From: Rotaria socialis
Taxonomy: Eukaryota; Rotifera; Eurotatoria; Philodinida; Philodinidae
DNA: 64,000 nt
NCBI GenBank assembly: GCA_905331475.1
Contig: CAJNYU010000909.1
Location: forward strand, 33,948 to 97,947
Direction: 5' to 3'
In this document: one piece after another, positions 12,944 to 24,521 of the stretch
How positions within the stretch are numbered: position 1 is the first letter of the stretch
How the letters are laid out: the number at the start of each line of letters is the position of its first letter
Position numbers and translations under genes: made by a program
The notes under the pieces: model-generated
The model's input: the letters and a program-made list of their open reading frames with translations, nothing else
Database searches by the model: none
What the model was told of the DNA's origin: nothing

Positions 12944-15900
12944 TTTAATTAAGTTGAGAATATACAAAATTAGATTTTTCTCGGTGTTCAATGTTGTAAA
13001 TGTGTACAATAAAAGTGTATTGAAACTCATTTTATTTGTTTTACGAAATAAAAAGAAATATTTTATGACTTAGTGTTGCATAGTCAGCTAAGTCTAGTGT
13101 TCCGAAATGATCATCATCGGTAAGCTCTTTACGGCATCAAGAAAGTCTATTAAAAACAGGTTATCCGAATTTGACTAGAAATTGTTAGCAAGTTTAACCT
13201 GAAGCGTTCGACAGTCATCGATCGTATAGTTACTAATAATTTTCATTCAAATTAATTTAAGTTTCACTGTAATTTACTCTCGCAATTTATCTTCAAATCT
13301 CAACTCGACAAATGAGAGTTGGCAAACATCGCATAGAATTGTGTGTTGTAATTTTCAGACATGTAATATCAGTAAGTGCGCTTGGCATCATTAAATACGT
13401 TCATTCTGCGTAAATCTTGAAATCTATTTATAAGTGACACATCAATTAAATGCAGATTTCCAGTGGATGACGTAGCAGTTGTCGATACCTAATAACTATG
13501 ACAGAAAAGCTATTGTTATCTCAATTCTGTTTATTCCTTCAACAGATGTAAAACGACCTACTAAAGTATTATATAGATACAAGTATTTGTTTACAGGACT
13601 TCTCATAGTTAAATAGGATTGTTTCAAGCATGTGTTTTACTCTCTGATTAGATCTTCGTTTTTAATTTAATAGATAATTGATCGTAATCAGGATTTAAAA
13701 TATAACGATTTTATGAAGTTTTATTTAAAAATAGTTTCTGAATCCTGCGACGAGTATTGATGAGTTTTTGGCAATTCAAGAATGAAAGAACGCAGTGATC
13801 AGAGGAAGAGTGACACATTATTTGTTGTATGAATATCAATGAGTTTGTAATTACTGCTGTTCACATATTAGTTTTATCGAATAAATAGACGCTAAAAATA
13901 TAAAGCAGAGCAACGAGACCTACGAGATAGAATACATAATTAAGCATACGTTTATCCTATTTGAAAAAAAGTTAGAATTGTAATAATTTTGCTCAAAGAA
14001 AATATTGAATTCGAGATTTTTTCAATATAATGAAAAAAAAATAAGGAAACATCGGATTCCCATCCGACTGTTACGTGTACTGCAAAAACTGAGTCAATTT
14101 ATATATGTTTTGAATAATACTGAGCAAAAAAAATATTTTGAAAAATCCCTGTACCCTCTCTCCCCCCTTAGGGATGGTTTGGCCAATAATGACAATTTTT
14201 TCGATAACTCAGCCATTTCTTGACGCATCCTTCTCATCTTCGAACTCATGTGAGATATTGATGAGGTCATTCTGTACACAAAATTTCAAGGCAATTGGAT
14301 CGGGCTTTCAAGAGTTATCGTGTTAACGGCAGAACACACTGACCGAATCTAGAGTGTACTCACTTTTTGAGTACACAACAAGGGAAATCTTATTTTTCTG
14401 TATGAATATGTGATGACATTTTATTATTATCTAGACAAAAGTCACGCAAAAAAAACATTTTTGTTTGGCTGGTAACTTATCCCATAACATTACATTTATG
14501 TTTTAATTTTAATTAAAACGAATAATTCATTACGTTATTATATTGCAATAGTAATCATTGATCCATTTTAAAACACCAGAATATCAAACAATGCTATAAC
14601 TGAAGACTTATCTCTTATAGCACATTGAAGTTATATACATTTTTACTATAAATAGCACATTTCTTATCGGTACGAGCAAAGCCCTTAGCGACACATTTGA
14701 TGTTCTATGAATCTTTCGTTTTGTGTATGTACTGCTAGCAAAATTTCACTGCAATGAATTCTCAAAACACAGACAAAAAAGTATTCAATTTTTATCATCA
14801 AAAGAGTTTAACTTTTATATTCGCCCTTAAGTTTTTAGTAAACTTGGTCTCGATTCATGAATGTATACATGTCTTGCTGTTTAGACCACCATATTTCTTC
14901 CTTTGATCATAATTAAATTTCGATCAAATCTAAAAAGTCTACGTAGATCTCTTTTATTCACTCAAATTACGATCGTATCAGTAAGAATTCGATTTTCTAT
15001 CAATCAGAGTTGCTTATATCCAATAGTTTTCACTTTGAACGCGATTCACATTCTGAAAAAAATCTTATCGAAGTAAAAACTGTCTGCTACTTTCAAATGC
15101 TACTGGTGAGATCGATTTCCAGAAAACGGACAAGGAGCTAATCGAAAGGTTATATACTGCCAAGTATTTTGGAGAAGCTTGAATCGCCGAAATCCATGTG
15201 GCATGGCTAGTTTCGATGATTCAACTCTGAAAAATATTGTAAATCTATGAAATATGAAAGCTATGATTTACATTAGAATATTCTAGACTATTTACTTAAC
15301 GTCTAGTTGTTTTTCTATTGGAGCGGAATGAAGCCTATTGAATATTTCATGAAAATTTCCTTGCCTCTACTTATAAGATTGCTGCAGTGTGCGTTTTATT
15401 TTCTAACAGAATCATTCCTCATGTATTCAGTTAAGCTCTTTTAATTCTTCAGAAAAATTTGCGTAGAGTAAATAACTGATTATTTCGAAAAGTAGTATAT
15501 TCGGTTATAAAAGACAAGTAATGCGCGATATATGAAGCGAAATCCGTGACCATTTAGTTTTCGAAGATAACCTTATAAGATAAGAATTCAAAAAAAAACA
15601 ACATCTAGTTTATTGTATCGACGTTGAGGCGAATACGTCGTTTTTAGTTAGTTGATAACTTATCTAAGTTTATTCTTTCTACAACAGATGGGCTCTGCAT
15701 AGTTGAAATATCCGAACATATTCGATGATAATTTTTACTTTTTATGCGTGGATGTCAACAACTGAGGCAATATAATATTTCGATCAAGAATGTCTTATTT
15801 TTTTTCGACAGATAACAATCCTTTTATGTCATGTTTTACTTTTTTGCAATTCAATTTTCTTTTGCTTTGACAAGTTTTCACTCAACGATACTAAAAGTAA

Positions 15901-17692
15901 ATATGGAGAAACCATGCTCAGTTCATTTTCATAAAAACAAAATTATTTTCTATGTTTGACCTTACGACAGCGAACGTTTTTCTTCGAAATAATCGTAACG
16001 AAAAAAAGCTCTTAAGAAACAACAAAAAAACAAAAGCGCATCATAATAAAACACCAGCTACCAGCATCACATGGTTAGTTTATACCTGGATGATTACACG
16101 AGAGAATGAAAAAATCCTACGAAAATCGCCCAAATAGAAAGAAAAAAAGCAGGCGCTGAAAAGCTGTGAACAACCATGTACTGTGATTTTTGTTGTTCTT
16201 GAGTTGCATTGTGATAAAAAAAAACTTCCACTTTCACTACTGTATCTATTGCGCATTTCTTCTGTTTTTCTACGAGACTGGCGTGCCATTCTACAAAAAA
16301 ATAGTTTCCTGTATTGGTTTCATTCGGCGATCTGTGCGTAAAAATAATCATTTGACTTTCCCAGGGTGGTACGAATGTTTGTTTGTGTGTCAAGAAAATG
16401 GTACGACAGAAAAATTTCATACGGACATGATTGAGAACTGTCAATGATACATAGTAAAAACGTTTTCAACATTGAAATTGATAATATAAATTGCTAGTCT
16501 GTCTAGAAAAAATTAAATACGAAGTAAAAACTATCAGAAAATGATAATAGAAAGAAATTTTATTTTTCATTTCTGCTAAACAAGTCGAAAAACCTGAAAA
16601 TATTGAGAGCATTTTCAGAGAACTTATTCTTAGCAGAGATCCAATATGTGTATAATAAGAATTTGAAAAACTATACCATATATATTTCATGTAAGCAATA
16701 TTTAGTTTTCTTAAACTTTTAATACTATTTCTTTTTACCGGTTAAAATCTTGTACTAGAAAATGAGCTTGTTTCTGTTTATATTTGTAATTATTTAATAC
16801 TAAACGCTACTATGAAAGTATCAGTAATGTTCTAAGAAATCATTTAATTTCTTAAGCAAAACCAATTGTCATTCAAGGACTCAATTATCCATCCTATTTC
16901 TCGGAATATTATTGCGTGCCTTGGGCCATTTTACCCCCCGCTATGAGTTGACAGAACAAGTAAATATTTTTCAAATGGATTGAAGCCAATAAAAACTTTT
17001 GCAAAATCAAATCAACTCATCAATGTGTTCCAAAACGATTTTTATGTAGAATCTAATATTTTTATTCTTGAAAATGTTTACTAACGTCCCTGAATAATTC
17101 AAAATAAAAACAATTCGGTGATCTTTGCACATCGGTTATATTTGCACATGAGAGAATTTTCTTATCTTAAAATGCTAGAAATAAAATTTAAGTGCGATTT
17201 ATGATTCTAAGATAGTACAAGTAGAAAAATGATATCTTTTCTAAGTATCACTTTTAAATATTCATGAGACATATTTCGGTTCTGAGGTAACTATTTAATT
17301 TTTAGACATTGCATTCAATATAAAAAAGAGCTATACAATTATTTCCACTTAAACAAAAGGCAATACAGAATATAATACATGAAATTGTATAAAAAAAATA
17401 ATACTAATAGCAAATGTTGACATGATGTTATTATTTTGAAAATATAAATTCTTATTTTAATGCAACTATATAGTGCATAAAACAAGTAGTATGAAAATTC
17501 GAAATATTTTATGTGCAACAATAAAACTACAGGAACATCGTAAAAATACAATATCACATGTGCTCAGATTAGTTACTATTATCTGAACCGTGATGCAATT
17601 AAATTTGTCCATTGAAGTGAATTTCTACTAATTCCATAAATTATCTAATACAATACAAAATACTGGGTTCAGTCGATTTTTTTTCGAATGAC
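12944..17692. other. Long gene-poor stretch
   Basis: No intact gene was recognised. A GC-richer patch at about 14140-14400 looks like part of an old dispersed repeat and holds a small perfect hairpin (listed separately). Frames at 15952-16447 are overlapping chance frames on both strands without domains. Confidence 0.4.
14354..14376. repeat. Small perfect hairpin in a repeat-like patch
   Basis: GTGTACTC and GAGTACAC form an 8-base perfect stem around a 7-base loop. The flanking 14140-14350 patch has a base composition unlike its AT-rich surroundings and may be transposon residue. Confidence 0.5.
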
Positions 17693-18277
17693 TTATGAAT
17701 GAAGACTCAGTTTGGTGTTATTATTTTCATCCACGAAATAATTTTTTAATGTTTTCGACGAAAATTGAAATGTATAACGAGTATTTGTTTTTTGCATAAT
17801 ATTTGATTTATAGTACCATCTGATGGCTCTTGCGAATTTATCGTAAGTCATTCGTTGATTTGATTGTCGACTCTTGACTGCTTGCCATAGTTCAGCAACT
17901 TTTTCCGGCTGATAAATTTGAAATATACCTTTGGGTTTGTCTATGAATGATGCAAAGGGTTTGTATTGTGGTTTACCGAGGAGAAGAATAAGAAATTCGA
18001 ATAGACGTGGAGACCGTTGACGCTTTGATGCTAAATCTTCAACAAGCCATTCTTTTCTATTTAGGGGAATTTCGAATGAAAATATTTCGGAGTGATCTGA
18101 AAAACTATCAATTGAGTCTATGTCTATGTGCGATGATATACTATCAGATAACCATCCGCTCAACGTATTAATAATATCACTTGGCTCTTGTTCAATACAC
18201 ATTGTATTAGGGTCGAAGTCAATAATACTTTCAATAAGAACTGGGTCATAATTTTCGTCGGCTTCATTGAACATCAT
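17693..18277 (-). CDS. ETS-domain transcription factor, intronless
   Basis: A nuclear DNA-binding protein of 194 residues in one exon. The N-terminal ~80 residues are acidic (Asp/Glu/Ser-rich), as in activation domains. The ETS winged helix covers about residues 92-175: RLFEFLILLLGKPQYKP, KGIFQIYQPEKVAELW, the recognition helix MTYDKFARAIRWYYKSN and the wing TRYTFQF. The two arginines of the recognition helix (RAIR) that contact the GGA core in ETS proteins are both present, so DNA binding should be intact. Typical ETS factors are larger and have many introns; this one is short and intronless, with no Pointed domain. Sequence resembles the ELF/ESE or SPI groups, but I cannot choose between them. 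A retrocopy origin is possible. Confidence 0.85.
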   Translation of the reverse strand: MMFNEADENYDPVLIESIIDFDPNTMCIEQEPSDIINTLSGWLSDSISSHIDIDSIDSFSDHSEIFSFEIPLNRKEWLVEDLASKRQRSPRLFEFLILLLGKPQYKPFASFIDKPKGIFQIYQPEKVAELWQAVKSRQSNQRMTYDKFARAIRWYYKSNIMQKTNTRYTFQFSSKTLKNYFVDENNNTKLSLHS

Positions 18278-20869
18278 AACAGTTGCAATTAATTTAGTAC
18301 AATAAATTAATAATTAAGAAGTATCTGTTCACTCTTTACTTGAATTTGCCGATCGAATTCAATAATTTGAAGCCAAAAAGAGTAGTAATGTGTCAAAAAT
18401 TTTCTTATGTCTGTCGACAATACACAAGCGTAGCATGTAAATGTATGTGAAAGGAAAGAAAAAGGTGTCTTTCGGCGAAACGTTGTTGACTGTCTGTGTC
18501 TCTCTGTAATCGTTACTCGCCTTTTCTCTATAGCAAAAGAAGTAGTTACTTGGAATATTCCGAATAATGTAAAAAGAAAAGGATGATGTCATCACAATTG
18601 CCAAATAATGTAAAACTAACATTAGGAAAAATGAAAGGTACTTGGTACTTCCAACGAAGAAAATAGTCCAGCGTGGCAAATTTGTAAAAACATACGTTGA
18701 AGACATTTTTCGGCGAATGGACTCTATGAATAATAAAACTGCGTTTGATCAGTAAAACAAATTTAAGTATGTTATTACTACGAGAAAATAACTGGGCTAT
18801 TATGTTTTCTGTATATTAGTAGATTTTGATTTTCTTACAAACAACTTTTAAATTAGTAATAAATATACGACCATCGATGTAACAAATTTATTCGCTGTTC
18901 TACCTAATTTACTCATCGTCGTATGAAACTAATCTTTAAATAATTCATTTAGAATCTGTAAAATTGCTATTTAATAGGTGTGGGAAAAAACCTTTACTGG
19001 GTCGACTGAATCAGATGGTGGCAAGAAGAAAAGAAAGAAAGAAGCATGTTTGATGGGAAAATACAAATTGTAAAAAATAATACCGGACTATATCATACAA
19101 ATCAAATGCTTCTTATTATACATAGAAATATAATGCATCTTTTCGATGCAAAACTTTGTTTTATTTTTCGTCAAGGTGGCGTGAAGTTACTTATTAAATA
19201 CGATATTTGAAAACAAAATGCAAAGCAAATATCATATTAACAAACACGTGATCATATTTTCTTTCCCATTCTTCAAAAATGATAGGAGTGACTGTCTACA
19301 TAGACTTAAGGGGGAAAATCTTTTTTTCTTGATTAAAACAATTGCCATGCACGCTGGAGTATTTAAGATGTAGAACACTTAAAAGTATCTTAAAACATTA
19401 AAGCCTAAAAATACTTAGAAAAAAGTACTTTTTCATGTGAGAAACTCATATAAAACGATGACCGAGAATGATTACAATGGTACTAAAGAGTCCACTGGAG
19501 AGAAAATTTCAACTGATGAGTATATTCATTGTATCACTCGTTGAATGAGTCACGCCGTTGCGACAATTGAGTTCCATATTCAAATTGTATTGCCATTTTG
19601 CTCTTGGCGAATTTCACTTTCCGTGATGAGAATAGACCCTCTAAATATACTCTTTCCAAGAAAAGAAGCATTTATAAATTAAAATTAGAATGGGCAACAG
19701 GTTGAGTAAATACTTTTGAGCAATGATTGTTAAATTAGATATTTTATTTGTTGAGGTGAGAATTTTGGCTAGTATTTCCTAGCAAGTTTTTCATACTAAA
19801 ACAATTAGTACGATTAAAATTATTTTTAGTATTGAAGTAATATTATTTTCAAATGACGCAATGCACTTATTTTCATTTTTGAAAAACAATTCATTACATC
19901 TGAAACATGCATAGAAAAATTCATCGGATTATCCAGTTCCTTGATAATATTTATTAATGGTTAGAAATCTTTCAGCTTAGTTATGCAATTGAATTAAGAC
20001 ATATTGAGATCGTTTCATTAATTAAGTTTATCAATTTGATTCAATGTCTAACATCATATAAAGAGTATTTTATTTATAAAATATGTTTGGCTTTGAATGA
20101 TTATACTAAATTATAATCTAGCAAGATAAAAGCATTTTTATCAGTAAGTGCTTTCAGGATGTAATTAATGTAATGTTAGTGATTCGAAACTTTTTCTTTT
20201 CCCACATCTGCTGTTCTTTGAAACATTAATTGATTTGGTTTTTTGAAAAAAAGGCATCAAGTCTATTTTTTAGGCTGACTGAATGCATCGAATTGTAACT
20301 AATAAAGATTCTTTGTGTGTGGTATTTTTAGTTGGAAAAGTACAAACAAAACTACATGCGTTGAATAAGACATGATTGTCAACCGAGAATGTGACTGCTC
20401 AATCCAGACTGGTAAACTGTCTTCAATTAAAGATACATTGTAGATAGACGTGCTTAAGGCAACTCAAAACAAGATCCTTTGAATAGATCATCAGTGTTAC
20501 AATTAGATAAGGCAATTATACGATCTTATTTCAGAAGCCTTCGTCAAATCAATGAGATTGAAAAACCTTGTGTGCTTATAAATTAATTAGTTCTACTTTC
20601 AAAAACATTGCCTATTTAGATTATCGACTTCTTAGCTTTGTATGAATTCACTGAAAGCTGTAAACGTTTTTATTCTTGGCACTGATAATAGTTCATTACA
20701 AACGATGAGGGCATATCTCAGGATCACTCTGAATCTCTTGAATAAATATTTCAGTCTCGCGCACTTTTATTTTTGGCTGCTCTTGAAATTTGTAAAATCT
20801 ACTTAAGTTCTACAATTGATGAAAGAAGTCGTTTCAATCTAGACGTCGTCTGATAGCAAACACAAGAGG
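18278..20869. other. Gene-free AT-rich stretch
   Basis: No open frame with coding character was found. The frame at 18359-18706 (minus), directly upstream of the ETS gene, is hydrophobic and domain-free and is probably not a gene. No strong repeats are visible before the element at 20870. Confidence 0.4.
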
Positions 20870-21420
20870 GGTCCACGAGAAATTTATTTTATCCCGTTTT
20901 ACTAAACTATATATTTATATATATATTGAACTCCCTTTACTCATTTCAATCCTTTTACTCTTTTTAGTCTCTTTAGCTCATTTACTCCGTTTAGTCCTTT
21001 TACAACCTTGACGTCTGCAACAGTAGTGCTATAGGCAAATAACTTCTGATAATGAAAAAAGAAATCATAGTTTATGATTATCATTTTCAAGTTCAAATGG
21101 TTGACTCAGGATTAAAATTAAAACGTTTACAATTAAAATGATGAGATAAAGATAGAAAATAAAATTTACAACCTTCTTCGGAAAAGAATAATACAGTATA
21201 TTCAAGCAATATTTTAGCCACGAATTCGCTTGTTCATGTCGCACACTGTTTACATCTGAAGAAATTTGCTATCTTTCGAACATACATCCCTCTTAATAGA
21301 GAGTAAAGGGAGTAAAAGAACTAAAGGGAGTAAAAGAACTAAAGGGAGTAAAAGAAAGGTGTGGGTTTGCAACTTATATATAGAAAAGTAAAACGGGATA
21401 AAATAAATTTCTCGTGGACC
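20870..21420. mobile_element. 551-base non-autonomous element with terminal inverted repeats
   Basis: The ends are inverted copies: GGTCCACGAGAAATTTATTT… at the left and its complement ending CTCGTGGACC at the right. They are identical over about 34 bases and similar over about 46. Inside, the left part has repeated CCTTTTACTC/TTTAGTC motifs and the right part has the inverse (GAGTAAAAG) as an 18-base tandem repeat, so the whole element can fold back. No coding frame is present. I found no convincing target-site duplication, so the superfamily is open. Confidence 0.75.
21301..21358. repeat. 18-base tandem repeat inside the element
   Basis: The unit AGTAAAAGAACTAAAGGG occurs twice in full (21311-21328 and 21329-21346), with partial copies on both sides. 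Its complement-like motifs recur at about 20930-21000. Confidence 0.85.
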
Positions 21421-21423
21421 TAT

Positions 21424-21524
21424 CCCTAGTCAACTCTCCCTAGAAGAATCCCCAGGGAGTCCCTAGGGATTTCGTTATTTTGTGGGGACTCCCCAAGGAG
21501 TCGTCGGGGGAGAGTGGATTAGGG
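21424..21524. mobile_element. 101-base miniature inverted-repeat element
   Basis: CCCTAGTCAACTCTCCC at the left matches the complement of GGGAGAGTGGATTAGGG at the right at 15 of 17 positions. TAT flanks both ends, which fits a TA-type target duplication. The GC-rich inside repeats CCCTAGGGA/ACTCCCC motifs. It sits three bases from the larger element. Confidence 0.55.
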
Positions 21525-22537
21525 TATGAAACATAACGATCATACCCATACTTGTTTCTATTGAATATTTATCATTAGCAAATACGCAAAATAATTGGAG
21601 ATATTTTTTTCGTAGTCTATGTAAGAACACACATTAATTATATTCATGTGGATAGAAGTAGCAAAAGTTTTAGGTTATCCTATGCAAAGTTTTACTGATC
21701 AGAATAGTGAGAATACATTTTCTATTATTGTATAAATATTATGACTGAAAACCGTTCATTGTTCAATTTATAAGTTTCGTAAAAATCGAAAATATAAGCA
21801 TCATGTAGCAGCTTTGCTTTGTAGCAAGTATGGGCGTTTCGATTATGTAAAATAAAGTTTTTTTGAACTTTAGTGATACCTTACGATTGGCAGAAATATG
21901 GAATATGGAACTTTTACAATTAGCCATTCCTGGATAAGAAAATCTGTTGGATTACCTGTAGGATTTCCCTTCCGATAAAGAAAATATCTACCATGAAAAA
22001 CCTGGGTGAGGACGAAATTTCAAAACACCAAATTGGGCTGATGATGGATTCAAGTGAAAAAGAAAATCATTCAAGAAAAAAATCAAGCATTGATCACGAG
22101 CAAAAGCAGAATCTTATACAATAAGTTATGTACTTTGTTTTTGATGTGCGTTTACATGTTGGTATTTTTCTGATGATCTCGATCGTCCGCTATGTGAGAT
22201 TAATTGCTTTGATGCAAACAAGAGAACTCAGAAAATTCAGAACTTCTAAATGGTAACTAATCGATATTTTTCTTTGCAACTTTCTAAACTATCGCCATAA
22301 GGAGCATTATCGACTCGGATGGTTACAAAAATAAGATCGGCAATTAGTCTTATCGCGACAAACTCCATGCTTTTTTTTCTTCAATTTTATTCAAAAAGAA
22401 ACAGATATATTTTCATTAGCACAGAATTATTTTTAAAAATTTCGTTACTATGATAAAACCCATCGAAATCGTAATCACCAATACATTATTCGTATCTATA
22501 AGAAAAAATAAATGAAAATAAACTCAATATGTCGTCA
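21525..22537. other. Intergenic, no feature seen
   Basis: AT-rich sequence between the inverted-repeat elements and the 3' end of the secreted-protein gene. I see no gene or repeat. Confidence 0.4.
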
Positions 22538-23428
22538 TCAAAATTTCATACTTCTAGTTTGGTTATTGTTTGTCACAGAAATTTGCAGACAAGTTGATAA
22601 ATTAGCATTACAATCAGTTGTTCGACAATAACATTTATTATAGATAATAGTATAATTAATCGAATTTACAAATGTTTCTTCTCCATTGATATAAAATGAA
22701 TTATCTGTCTCGTTATAATATTGTTTATAATTCGATTGTGCTGCTTGCCTTTGCATTTGTTGTATTTGACCAACTAATACATATTCATAATCTTCGTCGG
22801 GTAATGCGACGAGCGTTAAATAATTTCCATTATCACTTTCTGAATACATGCACATTACAGTATGATTCAGAACATACTCTTCACATTGGACCATATTTAT
22901 AAAAGGCGTTGAATCTCGTATGCAATAATACGTAGAATTTAAAACTCCAACAGGTGTATCTTGACATTTGATGGCTGATGATTCAACGGTAAGTGATGGT
23001 ACAGGTGAAGGCAGCGATGGTAAATTCGGACTTGTATCAACCGATTGTTTGCATGTTGTAAAATTCTGATTACAAAGATCCGCTGCACATATGCACAACA
23101 AATCAATATCATGATATTCAAAGGATAATTTAGAACAAAGACCATAGCCAATATCGCTTGTTTCAGTGAACCCTGTGCAACGTTGCGTTACAAGACGATA
23201 AGAATTCGTTATGTAAATGCAATCATGATATATGAATGAATTAGCACCGTTATTGAAAAATTCATAGACGCAATAATCACAATCAGTGAATAGATCGGAA
23301 TTACCAAAATCGGATGCGCATGTTAGATTGCGACGATTAGTTATTGTATTCAATCGAAGTGGAGAGTTTTTGAAAAATGCTTGACATCGACTAATAAAAA
23401 TCAATGATAATAGCACTTTGGAAAACAT
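22538..23428 (-). CDS. Secreted cysteine-rich protein with two Ly6-like modules
   Basis: A predicted secreted or surface protein of 296 residues in one exon. An N-terminal signal peptide (KVLLSLIFISRCQA, cleavage near residue 18) is followed by two similar cysteine-rich halves, joined by a Ser/Pro linker at about residues 130-150. Each half ends in the same motif: LLCICAADLCNQNFTTC and KCYCRTTDCNANLSTC. This C-x-C-x(3-4)-[D]C-N pattern closes Ly6/uPAR (three-finger) and related invertebrate cysteine-rich domains. Several N-x-S/T sites (NFT, NST, NHT, NET, NYT, NLS) suggest glycosylation. No transmembrane helix or clear GPI signal is visible at the C-terminus. The duplication is clear; the fold assignment is inferred from cysteine spacing. 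Function is unknown. Confidence 0.75.
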   Translation of the reverse strand: MFSKVLLSLIFISRCQAFFKNSPLRLNTITNRRNLTCASDFGNSDLFTDCDYCVYEFFNNGANSFIYHDCIYITNSYRLVTQRCTGFTETSDIGYGLCSKLSFEYHDIDLLCICAADLCNQNFTTCKQSVDTSPNLPSLPSPVPSLTVESSAIKCQDTPVGVLNSTYYCIRDSTPFINMVQCEEYVLNHTVMCMYSESDNGNYLTLVALPDEDYEYVLVGQIQQMQRQAAQSNYKQYYNETDNSFYINGEETFVNSINYTIIYNKCYCRTTDCNANLSTCLQISVTNNNQTRSMKF

Positions 23429-24521
23429 TTTTTTTGCAAAATGAATAGTTCAATATTAAAGAACTGCCGTTCGTTTGTTTTCTTCTTCTGCACTATCTTT
23501 CGAGTACCTGTTCGTATTATTTTATGTTTCGTTGCAGTAAACGATAAAAACAAACTTGATCGAGTGCACATGCAAATAGAGAAAATGATCGAATATGAAT
23601 AATAACATTTTATGCTGAATAGTATAAAGTCAACTATGCCAGTAAATTCAACTGACAGATTTTTTTTATCAATAGAAAAATACAATTCATATTATACTTC
23701 GCAGCCCTGCAGGAGTACGTGTGCGTTATTTTGAAAGAGTTCAATTGAGCGATTAGTATGAAGATGATGAAAAACATTTTTCTGGCATAAGTGAAACATT
23801 CGGTCAAATTAATAATAATAAAAAATTTACAAAAATCAATCTAGTCATAAATTTGCGAATTTTCGACCAAGATTTTGTATTCGCTTTTAGAGCTCTATGT
23901 GTACAAAAAAAGCAAAACTTAATACTCTGTATATATGAGCCGTATCAAGAACAATGATATGTTTCGAGTAACATATAACACTTTTTATTGAAGCTTATAA
24001 CAAAGATTAATCGATCAGTCACGTGTTTTTTTTTTATAGGACTCACTTTCTTATTATCATGAAAATACACCGGTTGATCTTTAACTCAGCTTCGAATAAT
24101 TTTAGGTTTGCAAGTTTTTCATAGGTTGATAAGTATTTTATTTAGTATAAAATTTGTTTATGAACTCACAATATATTTGAAATAAAATGATAAATATTCA
24201 CCAGTAACCAACATTCATTATCGAATTTATTAGGAAGAAAACATAATGTTGTCGTTTGAACAAATATTTTTAGTTCAATTTAACTATTTTCATGACAAAG
24301 ATATAGTTCAAAACTGAAAAATTCACGTAAAATTCATTATTTTCAGATCACGAGCGAAACAGTTGAATGTTGATAGAAAACTAACTGAAAGAAGCAAACG
24401 TATTAGTTCATAACTAGAACAAAATCAACTTCTAAAATAATGTACAGCAATTATCAACAGAAGGAAAAGATTTCAAAAAGCATTCAAATTTTCTCGTATG
24501 AACTCAATTCATTTCGAAAAC
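23429..24521. other. Intergenic, no feature seen
   Basis: AT-rich. The minus-strand frame at 23401-23685 runs into the neighbouring gene in another frame and has no domain. Confidence 0.4.

Noticed and set aside
16080..16447. Overlapping frames on both strands (up to 116 residues)
   Set aside because: Phe/Lys-rich, overlapping in several frames, with no domain or splice context.
22696..22902. 68-residue plus-strand frame with hydrophobic start
   Set aside because: Antisense to the secreted cysteine-rich gene, no domain.
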